Shown: positions 1 to 9,600, counted from the first letter of the stretch. The stretch: 64,000 nucleotides of DNA from Hyphomicrobiaceae bacterium (GCA_041397645.1 JAWKWE010000004.1:1240001-1304000); one strand, 5' to 3'. The notes: generated by a model from the letters alone, not told the origin. Numbers and translations are program-made.

Positions 1-1
1 C

Positions 2-376
2 GTGTCGACGTCGGTCGGCATTGGCGGCGACCCCATCAATGGCTCGTCGTTCCGCGATGTGCTCGAACACTTCGCCGAGGATCCCGATACCGATGCGGTC
101 ATGATGATCGGTGAAATCGGCGGTCCGCAGGAAGCTGAAGCTGGCGAGTTTATCCGCGACCACTTCAAGAAGCCTGTCATTGCCTACATCGCAGGTCTGT
201 CAGCGCCCAAGGGCCGCCGGATGGGCCATGCAGGCGCCATCGTCTCGGCTTTCGGCGAGTCGGCTGCGGAGAAGGTCGACATCCTGAAGAACTGTGGCGT
301 GAACATTGCGCCGACGCCATCGGAAATGGGCGCGACGGTTGCCCAAGTACTCTCGAAGACCAAGAAGGTCGCTTAA
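2..376 (+). CDS. mtkB: Malate-CoA ligase / succinyl-CoA synthetase alpha-type subunit, 3' part only
   Basis: The 5' end lies outside the window; 124 codons of the C-terminal ligase domain are visible. The active-site phosphohistidine motif MGHAGAI is present, with the His at visible residue 76. This is the subunit that carries the phosphorylated His during ATP-dependent CoA-thioester formation in the cytoplasm. SucD and MtkB are homologous and cannot be separated safely from this fragment. The next gene, 123 bases downstream on the same strand, is PEP carboxylase, and the mtkA-mtkB-ppc order is a known serine-cycle arrangement, so the malyl-CoA-forming enzyme is preferred. The gene ends in TAA. 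The alternative is an ordinary TCA-cycle sucD. Confidence 0.8.
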   Translation: MSTSVGIGGDPINGSSFRDVLEHFAEDPDTDAVMMIGEIGGPQEAEAGEFIRDHFKKPVIAYIAGLSAPKGRRMGHAGAIVSAFGESAAEKVDILKNCGVNIAPTPSEMGATVAQVLSKTKKVA

Positions 377-499
377 AGCGCCCCTGAATGACACGACTGC
401 CCGCATCCGGCTTGATCTCTTCAAGCTGGATGCAGGCCAAGCGTTGCGCGCGTGTCGCCTCGCATAAACAACGAAAACGGAGGCCGGAGGATCAACGTC

Positions 500-3352
500 A
501 TGCAAGACAAGACCAGCGCTGAAAGCACCGTGAAGCTCGATGGCTCCGTGTTGCGTGATGAGCTCAAGCGTCTTCGCACGAAGATCCCCGACAATCCCTC
601 TCTCAATCCCATCCTCAATGTCGCATTCGACCTGTCGCGGCGGCTGGAGTCGGGGCAGATCCCCTACAAGGAACTGAAAGCTCTCGCCGGTCGCATCATG
701 GATCGCGCCTGTGTGCATCGCGCGCGCAACTTGCGCGAACGTATCGGCTACCAGGATCAGGCGACGACGCTTAAGGATTTCACGTCTTACGTCGAGAAGA
801 CCGCCGAAAAGGCCGGCTCGCTTGAGGCCTTCTCAGAGCGCTGGGAGCGCGCACGCACAGGCATCGTCTTGACGGCCCATCCCACGTTCGGCCTGTCTGA
901 CGAGCTGTACCATCGCATGGTGGAAATCGCCGTCTCCAATCCCGAAGACAATGACGTCACCATCGGTTTGCCGCATCGTCCCTCGGGCAAGATCACTTTG
1001 CAGCACGAGCACAAGTGCGCTCAGGATGCGATCGAGAACCTGCGCAATGCTTATGAGGAGCTTCTGCACGGCTTCTACAGCGTCGCGGCCCAGAAATTCG
1101 GGCCGGAAGCGTACAACTTGCGCCCCAAGATGACGACGTTTGCTTCCTGGGTCGGCTACGATCTTGACGGGCGCACGGATATTGCCTGGACCTTCTCGTT
1201 CAAGGTCCGGCTGATGGAGAAGCGCGCCGCGCTTGTCGATGTGCGCAAGCGCTTCCTCAACCTGAAGCACAAGTTGGGTGACGGCGACGCCGTTCAACGC
1301 ATTTCCAGGCAGTTGACTGGAAAGCTCGATCTTGCGATCGCCGCCGTGGACGAGCAGCTGAAGGCGCTGGAAGATGTTGGTTCCGGTCCTGGCGCGCTGG
1401 CGAAAGCGGCAAATGTCATTACGCGCGGAGATGGCTACAACATCACCTCCGTCGAGCCGCTGACGTCTCTATTGGCTCAGCTTCTCGATGCTACTGAAGC
1501 GCCTCAGATGAAGCGTGCGGTTGCAGCGTTGATCGGGCTCGTGGATGCAACCGGCCTTGGTGCGTCTCACATCCATCTGCGCATCAACGCGCTGCAGATC
1601 AACAACGCTTTCCGCGCCTTCGTGCACGAGCCCTGGACGCGCGATCTGAGCGAGCGTCAGGCGCTGGCGCGCATCGTGGAGATGATACGCAACTCGCCGC
1701 GCGAGACGGTCAACTTCGAGACCCTGGATCTGGAGACGGCGACCGCCATCCGCCAGTTCGCATTAGCGGCGCAGATCTTCAAGCATGTCGACCACGAGAC
1801 GCCGATCCGATTCCTGATTGCCGAGTGCGAAAGCCCTGCGACGATCTTGATCGCGATCTTCTTCGCCAAGCTGTTCGGCGTCGAAACTATTACGGACATC
1901 TCCCCATTGTTCGAGACGCCGTTTGGTCTCGAAAACGGCACCCGGATCATGGAGCGTCTGCTGGAGGAGGATGCCTATCGCGATTACGTACGCGGTAGAA
2001 AGCGTCTGTCCATTCAGACGGGTTTCTCCGATGCGGGGCGCTTTATCGGACAAATCTCAGCGACGCTTGCGATCGAGCGCTACTATCAGGGTCTTGCCGC
2101 GATCATCGATCGGGCTGGCTTGGACGGCGTGGAGACGTTGATATTCTCGACCCACGGCGAGTCCATGGGGCGTGGCGCGCATCCCGGCGATCTCCACACA
2201 CGCCTCCATTACGTGTTTTCGGATGAGGCGCGCCGCCGTTTCGGAAATGCGGAGTTGCCCGTCAAGCACGAGACCAGCTTCCAGGGCGGTGACGGCTATA
2301 TGTTCTTCGGTCACCGTGCGCTGACCACGCGCACGCTGGCGACGATCATCATGGACGGTGACGTTCCCGAGCCCGAGAACGATCCTTTCTACACGCAGCA
2401 GAACCTGTCGCTGGACTTCTTCCTGCGCTTGCGCGCTTACCAACAGGCGCTCTTCGCGCACTCTGGCTATCGCGCCATGCTCGGTGCGTTCGGTCCCAAT
2501 CTTCTGTTCAAGACGGGCTCGCGTCCGGTCAAGCGCCAGGGTGTTCATGCCTCCGATCGTGGCGATCCGGCCCGGATGCGCGCAATCCCCAACAACGCAA
2601 TTCTTCAGCAGTTCGGCTACATCGCGAACGTCGTCGCCGGCCTTGGCGCCGGTGTGGGCGCCGACAAGGATCGCTTTGCCAAGCTGGCTCGGTCTTCGTC
2701 CCGCTTGAAATCGCTGTTGCAAATGATCGCGCACGGCAAGAAGCTGTCGAGCCTCAACGCCATGGGAGCAAACGCGACTGTATTCGATGCCGGCTTCTGG
2801 GCGTCACGCGCCTCCTGGGGACGAGAGGAAGCGCTGGAACCGGCATTCCGATCGCTTGCTACGCACTTGCTCAAAGATGACCGTTGCAGCTCGATCAACC
2901 AGCTGGTTCATCACTTGCGGCTCGACGCCATCGATCTCCACGCGATCCTTGAAAATCAGGATATGTCGGGCGGCAAAGTGCCTGACGAGCATCGTCTCGA
3001 GCTGGATCTGCTACAGGCTATCCGCCTTGCCGTGATCATGCGCATCTTCATTCTGGCTGCACAGCTGCCGCGCTTCACGCCTCAAGACGGCCTATCCTAC
3101 GAGCAGGTTCTCGACATGGCCTTGAGCCTGGAAATCCCCGAAGTTGTTTCGATCATGCGCAAAGCCTTCCCGCATGAGCAAAGGGCGGCGGACGCGAGTG
3201 CCTCGTTCGACGAGCCAGCGAGCTACCGCCCGCGCGGCATCGACGACTATGGCCGTCTGGAAAACGAGATTTTCCAGCCGATGGAAGAGGCATACGAGTT
3301 CGTGCGTGAGATCGGCACGGGCATCTCTCACCATTTCGGCGCCTTCGGCTGA
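500..3352 (+). CDS. ppc: Phosphoenolpyruvate carboxylase, divergent serine-cycle type
   Basis: It would carboxylate PEP to oxaloacetate, the carbon-fixing step of the serine cycle. The reading frame is open from a GTG at 452, but the ATG at 500 has GGAGG nine bases upstream, giving 950 residues, so that start is chosen. The catalytic-His region reads LTAHPTF (residues 124-130), matching the family's TAHPTE. The later GYSDSAKDAG-like region reads GFSDAGRFIG. The mobile HGRGG loop is changed to HGESMGRGAHP, apparently two residues shorter and lacking the Arg. The protein ends in GAFG rather than the near-universal (Q/R)NTG. Overall length and fold blocks fit the family and the mtkB neighbour supports the role, but the changed loop and tail make it an outlier. 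Family assignment is sure; kinetic behaviour is not. Confidence 0.88.
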   Translation: MQDKTSAESTVKLDGSVLRDELKRLRTKIPDNPSLNPILNVAFDLSRRLESGQIPYKELKALAGRIMDRACVHRARNLRERIGYQDQATTLKDFTSYVEKTAEKAGSLEAFSERWERARTGIVLTAHPTFGLSDELYHRMVEIAVSNPEDNDVTIGLPHRPSGKITLQHEHKCAQDAIENLRNAYEELLHGFYSVAAQKFGPEAYNLRPKMTTFASWVGYDLDGRTDIAWTFSFKVRLMEKRAALVDVRKRFLNLKHKLGDGDAVQRISRQLTGKLDLAIAAVDEQLKALEDVGSGPGALAKAANVITRGDGYNITSVEPLTSLLAQLLDATEAPQMKRAVAALIGLVDATGLGASHIHLRINALQINNAFRAFVHEPWTRDLSERQALARIVEMIRNSPRETVNFETLDLETATAIRQFALAAQIFKHVDHETPIRFLIAECESPATILIAIFFAKLFGVETITDISPLFETPFGLENGTRIMERLLEEDAYRDYVRGRKRLSIQTGFSDAGRFIGQISATLAIERYYQGLAAIIDRAGLDGVETLIFSTHGESMGRGAHPGDLHTRLHYVFSDEARRRFGNAELPVKHETSFQGGDGYMFFGHRALTTRTLATIIMDGDVPEPENDPFYTQQNLSLDFFLRLRAYQQALFAHSGYRAMLGAFGPNLLFKTGSRPVKRQGVHASDRGDPARMRAIPNNAILQQFGYIANVVAGLGAGVGADKDRFAKLARSSSRLKSLLQMIAHGKKLSSLNAMGANATVFDAGFWASRASWGREEALEPAFRSLATHLLKDDRCSSINQLVHHLRLDAIDLHAILENQDMSGGKVPDEHRLELDLLQAIRLAVIMRIFILAAQLPRFTPQDGLSYEQVLDMALSLEIPEVVSIMRKAFPHEQRAADASASFDEPASYRPRGIDDYGRLENEIFQPMEEAYEFVREIGTGISHHFGAFG

Positions 3353-3380
3353 GGTCGGGCGCGCTCAGGAAATCGATCGA

Positions 3381-4292
3381 TCAGGGGGCGAGGTCGCGTG
3401 CGCTGAGCGCAAAGACCTCGCCCTCACTTTGTTGCGTATCAAGCCAGAAGAACGGCAGGTCGGGATAGTCTGCTTCAAGAGCTTCACGGGCTTGGCCGAC
3501 TTCGACGACGAGAATGCCATCGTCGGTCAGGTATTCGCCGGCCTGACCCAAGATGCGGCGAACCAGATCGAGACCATCGACGCCTCCCAGGTGTGCAAGC
3601 TCGGGCTCCGCGCGATACTCGGGAGGAAATGCGTCAACGGCCTGCGCTGTCACGTAAGGCGGATTGGCGATGATGAGATCGAAGCGCTCTTGCGGTACGC
3701 TCTCATAGAGATCCGATTGCAGTAGCCGAATGCGGTCATCCAGCGCGTAGTCGGCGACGTTGATGCGAGCAACATCGAGCGCGTCTGTCGAAATGTCGAT
3801 CGCCATAAGCTTTGCGTTGGGGAATGCCTCGGCGGCAAGAACCGCAAGGCAGCCCGATCCCGTGCATAGTTCCAGAATGCTGGCAATGGCACCGGAATCT
3901 TCGATGAGGCTGGCCAATCGGTCTCGCACCAGAAGCTCTCCGATGTAGGATCGCGGCACGATCGTGCGTTCATCGACGTAGAACTTGTGGCCAGCAATCC
4001 ATGCAGAGTGGATGAGGTATGGAGCAGGCTTGCGCGTTGCGATTCGCGCTTTGAGAAGATCGTGCAAGCTTCGCCGTTCGGCGTGCGTCATGCGGCAATC
4101 GAGCCAAGGCCCGATGTCGTCGATAGGAAGTTTCAGGGCGGACAGGATGAGGAACGCCGCTTCGTCGACGGCGTTATCTGTACCATGACCATAGACGAGA
4201 TCGGCTCCTTCAAACGTGGTAACGCCCCACCTCAGCCAATCGCGTAAGGTGACAAGGTCATTGACTGGATCGGCGTCGATTGCGTCGGTCAT
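3381..4292 (-). CDS. prmB: Ribosomal protein L3 N5-glutamine methyltransferase
   Basis: A SAM-dependent methyltransferase expected to methylate a glutamine side chain of ribosomal protein L3. It has an N-terminal helical substrate domain and a Rossmann domain with the SAM motif ELCTGSGCLA and the catalytic ANPPY motif. The sequence VDGLDLVRRIL after NPPY is typical of the PrmB/PrmC group; the RSYIGELL stretch favours PrmB over PrmC. The frame opens upstream at 4325, but the ATG at 4292 has AGGAGG just upstream, giving 303 residues. It converges on ppc with a 28-base gap and no clear terminator. Confusion with PrmC (release factors) is the main alternative. Confidence 0.85.
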   Translation of the reverse strand: MTDAIDADPVNDLVTLRDWLRWGVTTFEGADLVYGHGTDNAVDEAAFLILSALKLPIDDIGPWLDCRMTHAERRSLHDLLKARIATRKPAPYLIHSAWIAGHKFYVDERTIVPRSYIGELLVRDRLASLIEDSGAIASILELCTGSGCLAVLAAEAFPNAKLMAIDISTDALDVARINVADYALDDRIRLLQSDLYESVPQERFDLIIANPPYVTAQAVDAFPPEYRAEPELAHLGGVDGLDLVRRILGQAGEYLTDDGILVVEVGQAREALEADYPDLPFFWLDTQQSEGEVFALSARDLAP

Positions 4293-4447
4293 TGCTGCCT
4301 CCTGATCGCGCCGTTTTGCTGCCACCGCTGCCGATTAGCAAGGGTTTACCAACAAGGCTTGCCGGGAAGCGAAACGCTGGGCTTGCGGTTGGTAGGTGTC
4401 GGGCGGCAAGTTCGACGCAAGGGACGAAGAGGGCGGGCGCGCGCGTG

Positions 4448-5452
4448 ATGTTGACGGACAAAAGGTGGCTTTTGCCGGTCGCGACCGCGCTGCTTTTTGC
4501 GCTTGCCTGGCCAGTGCGGCATCTGCCTTCCAACAGGCTTGCGGCCGCCAAGGATGAAACGGCGCTGTTTGCGGCCCAGTCCTGGCACTACCAGCTCGAC
4601 GATATTGACGTCGATCGCCTCGCCGCTACCCCTGCGGACGTGCTCGTCATCGACTATGCAAAAAAGCAGGGAAAGATCCCGCTCACGCGCGAGGACGTGG
4701 CGCGCATTAAAGCAGGGCCTGACGGCAGAAAGCGGATCGTTCTCGCCTACCTTTCGGTGGGCGAGGCTGAGGAGTATCGCTTCTACTGGCGTCCGGAGTG
4801 GAAGACTTCGCCGCCCGATTGGCTCGGCGAGGAGAACTGCGCTTGGCCGCAGGCGCACCGCGTTAGGTTTTGGTTGCCGGGATGGAAGGACATAAATTTT
4901 GCCGGTACGAATTCCTATCTAAAGCGCATCATCGATGCAGGCTTTGATGGGGTCTATCTTGACCGCGTTGATATTTACGAGACCTACGAGAAAGACCGGC
5001 CGACCGCGCGCGACGACATGATCGCTTATGTAGAAGAACTTTCACACACCGCTTGGCGCTTGAAGCCGGGTTTCTACATCGTCCCGCAAAATGCCGAAAG
5101 CCTGTTGAGCAATGCTCAGTATCGTTCAGCTATCGACGGGCTGGGCAAGGAAAGTCTGTTCTACGGCATCCAGGCCACCGGGGTGCGCAACAAGCCGGAG
5201 GACATCGCCTGGTCGCTTGCAATGCTCAACCGGCTGCGGGCCGAGGACAAGCCGGTGTTTGCGGTAGAATATCTCATCGACCGGCATGCGATGCGCGTGG
5301 CAGATAATGAGGTACGTCAGCACGGCTTTGTGCCGACGTTCCAAACCAGGGCGCTTGATGGCAAAGACCCCACCGCGCCCATCGAGCTAAGCACGGAGGT
5401 CGGCACGCCGGAGCGCACGACAAAGGAATGTCCGCCCGGCAGTTCATGGTAA
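4448..5452 (+). CDS. GH114/TM1410-like exported glycosidase-family protein, copy 1
   Basis: 334 residues starting at an ATG followed by a hydrophobic stretch (about residues 8-22) that should act as a signal anchor or signal peptide. The frame is open further upstream, but the extension is low-complexity and lacks an obvious ribosome site. The body resembles the TM1410/endo-alpha-1,4-polygalactosaminidase (GH114) barrel: an early VLVIDYAKK strand, LSVGEAEEYRFYW, the GVYLDRVDIYE strand with candidate catalytic Asp, and the PQNAESLL motif. Such enzymes cut galactosamine-rich polymers of the Pel type; no substrate is shown here. A paralogue follows directly, 130 bases downstream. Family placement is good; activity is inferred. 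Confidence 0.72.
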   Translation: MLTDKRWLLPVATALLFALAWPVRHLPSNRLAAAKDETALFAAQSWHYQLDDIDVDRLAATPADVLVIDYAKKQGKIPLTREDVARIKAGPDGRKRIVLAYLSVGEAEEYRFYWRPEWKTSPPDWLGEENCAWPQAHRVRFWLPGWKDINFAGTNSYLKRIIDAGFDGVYLDRVDIYETYEKDRPTARDDMIAYVEELSHTAWRLKPGFYIVPQNAESLLSNAQYRSAIDGLGKESLFYGIQATGVRNKPEDIAWSLAMLNRLRAEDKPVFAVEYLIDRHAMRVADNEVRQHGFVPTFQTRALDGKDPTAPIELSTEVGTPERTTKECPPGSSW

Positions 5453-5582
5453 ACGCGCATCGCTATCGCGGGGCGCCTAAGTCAAACGGTAGTCTTTAGC
5501 CCAGCAGTGGGGGTTTCCCGGACAGCCACAAGACGTCCGCGGAAAGCGTCCCGGACAGCCCATCACATAAGAGTACATTTGC

Positions 5583-6536
5583 ATGTCGAGAGTAACAGCA
5601 TTCTTGGCCACAGCTCTGGCCGCGGTGGCGTCGCTTGCCGTGCTGGCGAACAGCGCATCAGCACAACAGCGGTCTACAGGCTTGGAAGGGGTGAAGAACT
5701 GGGCATACCAATTGAAGGACGTGAGCCAGGAAAAGATCGACAAGATTATCGCCTCACCGTTCGACATGATCATCATCGATTCTTCGATGTTTCCTGGCGG
5801 CAAGGAAGTCCGCCTGACGCGCGAGCAGGTGGAGAGCATGAAGAAGAAGCCGGATGGCAGCCGCCGTCTGGTGGTCGCTTACTTCAGCGCTGGCGAATGC
5901 GAGAGCTTCCGTTCCTACTGGAAGAAGGAATGGGACAGGCACCATCCGGCATGGGTCTACAAGGCGGATCGCGATTGGAAGGGCGACTACATCGTCAAGT
6001 ACTGGAATCCAGACTGGCGCAAAATCATCTACGGAACACCGGACTCCTTGATCGACAACATTCTCGCTGCCGGGTTCGACGGCATATCCATCGACCGTGT
6101 CGACGCCTATTACTACTTCGGTGATACGGAGGAGCGCCGCTTGCAAATGATCGACCTGATCAAGGGCATTTCCTCCTATATGCGCGCCAAGAAGCCGGAC
6201 TCTGTGATCCTAGCGCAGAATGCCGAGGAGCTCCTCGATCACGCCGACTATCTGGCAGCCATCGACGGAATTGCGAAAGAAGATCTCTTGTTCGGCATCA
6301 GCCACAAGGAGCGTCGCAATTCGCAAGGCGACATCGAGCACTCTACCAAGCTTTTGGATGCGGCTCGCAAGCAAGGCAAGGTGATCTTCGTCATCGAGTA
6401 TCTCAAGAACAAAGCCAACATCGCTGAAGCGCGCCGGTATATGAAGGAGCACGACTTCGTACTCTATGTCGGGCAGCGCGATCTCTACGAGCTGTCGGGT
6501 GTCGTCGGAGCCGAGGACGGGACGGCCAAAAAATAG
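5583..6536 (+). CDS. GH114/TM1410-like secreted glycosidase-family protein, copy 2
   Basis: 317 residues with a clear Sec signal peptide (MSRVTAFL start, cleavage probably after ANSASA near residue 27). It shares the whole block pattern with the preceding gene: MIIIDSSMF, FSAGECESFRSYW, GISIDRVDAYYYF, AQNAEELL and VIEYLK. The two are tandem paralogues that have diverged clearly. It should work in the periplasm or outside the cell on a galactosamine-containing polysaccharide, by family analogy only. No other biofilm-matrix synthesis genes (pel, psl, ica types) are next to the pair, so the substrate may be the cell's own glycan or a foreign one. Confidence 0.72.
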   Translation: MSRVTAFLATALAAVASLAVLANSASAQQRSTGLEGVKNWAYQLKDVSQEKIDKIIASPFDMIIIDSSMFPGGKEVRLTREQVESMKKKPDGSRRLVVAYFSAGECESFRSYWKKEWDRHHPAWVYKADRDWKGDYIVKYWNPDWRKIIYGTPDSLIDNILAAGFDGISIDRVDAYYYFGDTEERRLQMIDLIKGISSYMRAKKPDSVILAQNAEELLDHADYLAAIDGIAKEDLLFGISHKERRNSQGDIEHSTKLLDAARKQGKVIFVIEYLKNKANIAEARRYMKEHDFVLYVGQRDLYELSGVVGAEDGTAKK

Positions 6537-6662
6537 CCGGTTCGAGCTCTTGCAAGTCATAAGCCGGTTAGCTGGCGCACTTGACTTTGCCGAGGAGCCT
6601 ATCGCCTCGGGCGTCGCGCGGTGTTATGTTCGGGCAACTGAAGGATCAATCAGGAGGCCGCG

Positions 6663-7229
6663 ATGAGCACGGTGTTGATGATCGTATTGGGCGCCATCGC
6701 GCTTCTGGTTCTTTGGCTGGTCACCACTTACAACGGTCTTGTTGGCTTGCGTCAAAGGGTCAAGCAGTCCTTCGCGGACATAGACGTCCAACTCAAGCAG
6801 CGTCAGGATCTCATTCCCAATCTCGTGGAAACGGTGAAGGGTTATGCCAAGCATGAGCGCGACACGCTTGAGAATGTCATAAAGTGGCGCAACGCAGCTC
6901 AAGCTGCGAGCGGTCCGGCCGCCCAGGCAGCGGCCGAAGGACAGCTTACCCAGGCCCTGCGCCAGCTCATGGTTGTGGCGGAGGCCTATCCCGACCTCAA
7001 GGCCAATGCCAACTTCCAGCAGTTGCAGGCCGAACTGGCCGATATCGAAAATAAGATCGCGGCTTCTCGGCGCTTCTTCAACAACGCGGCTGCCGAATAT
7101 AACGCGACGCGGGAAAGCTTTCCTGCCGTGTTGTTTTCAAACGCGATGGGGTTTGGACCGCAGGAGTTCTTCAATTTGGATGAAGTCGAGCGCAAGGCTG
7201 CGTCCGAGGCTCCAAAAGTGCAGTTCTAG
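6663..7229 (+). CDS. lemA: LemA family membrane protein
   Basis: 188 residues with one N-terminal membrane segment (about residues 5-22) followed by the family motif TTYNGLVGLRQRVKQSFADI and a long helical domain with DLIPNLVETVKGY. LemA proteins are single-pass proteins with an antiparallel helical bundle outside the membrane; their biochemical role is unsettled. The gene lies 14 bases before an M48 metalloprotease, a pairing seen in many bacteria, which suggests a joint role in envelope or membrane-protein quality control. ATG start with AGGAGG a few bases upstream. Confidence 0.9.
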   Translation: MSTVLMIVLGAIALLVLWLVTTYNGLVGLRQRVKQSFADIDVQLKQRQDLIPNLVETVKGYAKHERDTLENVIKWRNAAQAASGPAAQAAAEGQLTQALRQLMVVAEAYPDLKANANFQQLQAELADIENKIAASRRFFNNAAAEYNATRESFPAVLFSNAMGFGPQEFFNLDEVERKAASEAPKVQF

Positions 7230-7243
7230 GCTGGGCACCTGAA

Positions 7244-8272
7244 ATGATGCGAGCCTACGGGCTTTACGGGCATATCCGCGCCAACAAGATCAAGTCGGTG
7301 GTGTTGCTCGCCGGGTTCGTTGTCCTGCTGCATGCACTTCTGTTTTCTATTCTACTCTTTTTGAATGCTCTTCAGGGCGGGCCTTTCGAGTACATCGTCT
7401 CCCAGGCCATGGAGCAATTTACGGGCTCCTGGCCCGTCGCAGCGCTGGCTGCCGCTCTGTGGTTCGTTATCGCCTATAAATTTCACGGAGCCATGATCCG
7501 CAGTGCGACAGGCGCGAAGGGCGTCTCGCGGCAGGAGGCGCCTGAACTCTACAACGCGCTTGAGAACCTGTGCATCTCTCGCGGTATACCGATGCCACGC
7601 TTGGAGATCATGGAGACGCCGGCGCTCAATGCCTACGCGGCTGGTATCAGCGATGGCGACTACGTTGTGGCGGTTACGCGCGGTTTGCTTCAAACGCTCG
7701 ACAAGCCAGAGCTTGAGGCGGTGCTGGCCCACGAGCTGACCCACATTCGAAATCGCGACACCCAGTTGCTGGTGATCGCGGTAATCTTTGCGGGTGTATT
7801 CGCATTCTTCGGCGACCTGACCATTCGCCGTTGGGACTTCCCATATGGCCTTTCTCCGCAGGGCAAGCGACGCGATGAGGCAGGCACTTGGCAAAGCGAC
7901 GACCGGCGTGGCGGTCGCGACAACGGCGGCGGGGCCGCGCTCGCTATCCTGATCGCTATCGCGATCATCGTTATTTCATGGGGGATCTCGACGCTCATCC
8001 GGTTCGCTCTGTCGCGCTCGCGCGAATATCTGGCGGATGCCGGTGCTGTTGAGCTGACAAAAAATCCCGAAGCGATGATCTCGGCGCTGCGCAAGATCGA
8101 TCAGAACGCCAAAATGGACGTTGTCTCGCGCATGGAAGCGTTCTTCATCGAGAACCCCGTGCGTACCCGCGTAAGTGGGTTCTTGGCGACGCACCCCTCT
8201 ATCAGCGAGAGGATCGCGGCAATCCGGACATTCTCGGGCGGTCAGAGCAAGGAGCTTGACCCGACGCTCTAA
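7244..8272 (+). CDS. M48 family membrane zinc metalloprotease (HtpX-like)
   Basis: 342 residues. Two membrane segments lie in the N-terminal third, followed by the zinc motif HELTH (HExxH), another hydrophobic pair after it, and the distal Glu region SREYLADAGAVEL, all typical of HtpX/M48B proteases that degrade misfolded membrane proteins. A glycine/arginine-rich insert lies between the third and fourth membrane segments. It is the second gene of a lemA-protease pair and probably co-transcribed. It differs from classical HtpX in its longer N-terminus, so I do not assign the symbol. Confidence 0.88.
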   Translation: MMRAYGLYGHIRANKIKSVVLLAGFVVLLHALLFSILLFLNALQGGPFEYIVSQAMEQFTGSWPVAALAAALWFVIAYKFHGAMIRSATGAKGVSRQEAPELYNALENLCISRGIPMPRLEIMETPALNAYAAGISDGDYVVAVTRGLLQTLDKPELEAVLAHELTHIRNRDTQLLVIAVIFAGVFAFFGDLTIRRWDFPYGLSPQGKRRDEAGTWQSDDRRGGRDNGGGAALAILIAIAIIVISWGISTLIRFALSRSREYLADAGAVELTKNPEAMISALRKIDQNAKMDVVSRMEAFFIENPVRTRVSGFLATHPSISERIAAIRTFSGGQSKELDPTL

Positions 8273-8306
8273 GCGATCAGGCCTGGAACGTCAGGGCATT
8301 GATGGA

Positions 8307-9398
8307 TCAAGCCGTGGCCGGCAGCTCGTCGAAGCGGATCATGCGTCGGTTGGCCTCATCCCACAACTTCAGCCGTGCGCACGCGAAGCTCTCCCACAGC
8401 GTCAGCCTGTTCAGTGCTTTGAGTTCGGGGCTCGCATTGAGGCAGTCTTGCAGGCGGTAGTTCGGGATCATGCTGTTGAGATGGTGGATGTGATGCAGAC
8501 CGATATTGCCGGTGAACCAGTTGAGCACCCTCGGCAGATCATAGAAAGAGGATCCCAGAAGTGCTGCAACCTGGAAGTCCCACTCACCAGCGTTGTCCCA
8601 TCGGGTTTCTTCAAACTGGTGCTGCACGAAGAACAGCCAGCCGCCGGCAGCTGAGGCGAGATGAACGATGGGCCAGACCACGAACACGACGTCGGATAGA
8701 CCAAAGGCATAGATCAGCGGGCCATAGAATGCGGCCAGCGCCAGATTGAGTCCGATCACGCTCTTCCATGCGTCGCGCGCTGGCAGCGCGTGAAGCCAAG
8801 GCAGGCGCTGAATGAAGACAAAATAGAATGGCACGCCGATGCCAAAGAGGAAGAACGGGTTGCGATAAAGCCGGTAGCGCAGCTTCCCTAGGATCGAAAG
8901 CGCCTGATACTCCGTGATCGTCAGCGTGTCGATGTCGCCAGCGCCGCGGCGATCCAGATTTCCAGAGGTCGCGTGATGGAGGGCATGTTCACGGCGCCAC
9001 AAGCCATAGGGCGCCATGGTCAGAACGCTCATCAAACGGCCCAGATAATCGTTGGCCTTGCGCGAACCGAAGAACGAGCCATGGCCACAGTCGTGCTGAA
9101 TGATGAATGCGCGCACCAGCAGGCCGCCGGCAGGGATGGCCAAGAGCAACGTCAGCCAATAGTTGGTGCGCACGGTGGCGAACATCGCGGCGACGATCAG
9201 CGTCAGTGGAATTATCGTTGTGGCGATCTGCAGAATCGCTAGCCGAGTGACCGAGCCGCGATAGGCCTGGCAGTGCGCCGCGAGCCGGCGAACTCTCTGC
9301 TTCGTTGCTTCTTCCATCTTGTGGGGAGTATTGGAATCGTAGGTGCTGACATCGACACTGGTCAGCACATCGTCGGTCAACGGCTTCGTCAGATTCAC
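8307..9398 (-). CDS. Membrane fatty acid desaturase
   Basis: A di-iron integral-membrane desaturase of about 363 residues with the three His boxes HDCGH, HALHH and HHIHH in the right order and spacing, and several hydrophobic spans. It introduces a double bond into acyl chains in the inner membrane, probably a delta-12 or delta-9 type; the regiochemistry cannot be read. The frame opens with TTG at 9413, but GTG at 9398 has GGGGGA eight bases upstream and is preferred. It converges on the M48 gene with a 34-base gap. Confidence 0.87.
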   Translation of the reverse strand: MNLTKPLTDDVLTSVDVSTYDSNTPHKMEEATKQRVRRLAAHCQAYRGSVTRLAILQIATTIIPLTLIVAAMFATVRTNYWLTLLLAIPAGGLLVRAFIIQHDCGHGSFFGSRKANDYLGRLMSVLTMAPYGLWRREHALHHATSGNLDRRGAGDIDTLTITEYQALSILGKLRYRLYRNPFFLFGIGVPFYFVFIQRLPWLHALPARDAWKSVIGLNLALAAFYGPLIYAFGLSDVVFVVWPIVHLASAAGGWLFFVQHQFEETRWDNAGEWDFQVAALLGSSFYDLPRVLNWFTGNIGLHHIHHLNSMIPNYRLQDCLNASPELKALNRLTLWESFACARLKLWDEANRRMIRFDELPATA

Positions 9399-9600
9399 AG
9401 GAGTGTCCCCCAAGAGTTAGGCAACGCGCACTCTAAGCACACGCGAAAGTGAAAGTCGGTTAGCATATTCGCGCAACCAACGCGAAGAAAGTTTGACGGT
9501 TCGGGCCCGATAACTTCTGCTTATTCTCAGACATTTCTATCTGTCGTTGAAGGCTTGAAACATAGTGAAATGTTCTTGAGTTGACGCCAATCAAAGACAA

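Noticed and set aside
452..499. GTG at 452 as the start of PEP carboxylase
   Set aside because: The ATG at 500 has a near-ideal ribosome site and the extra 16 residues are unlike the family.
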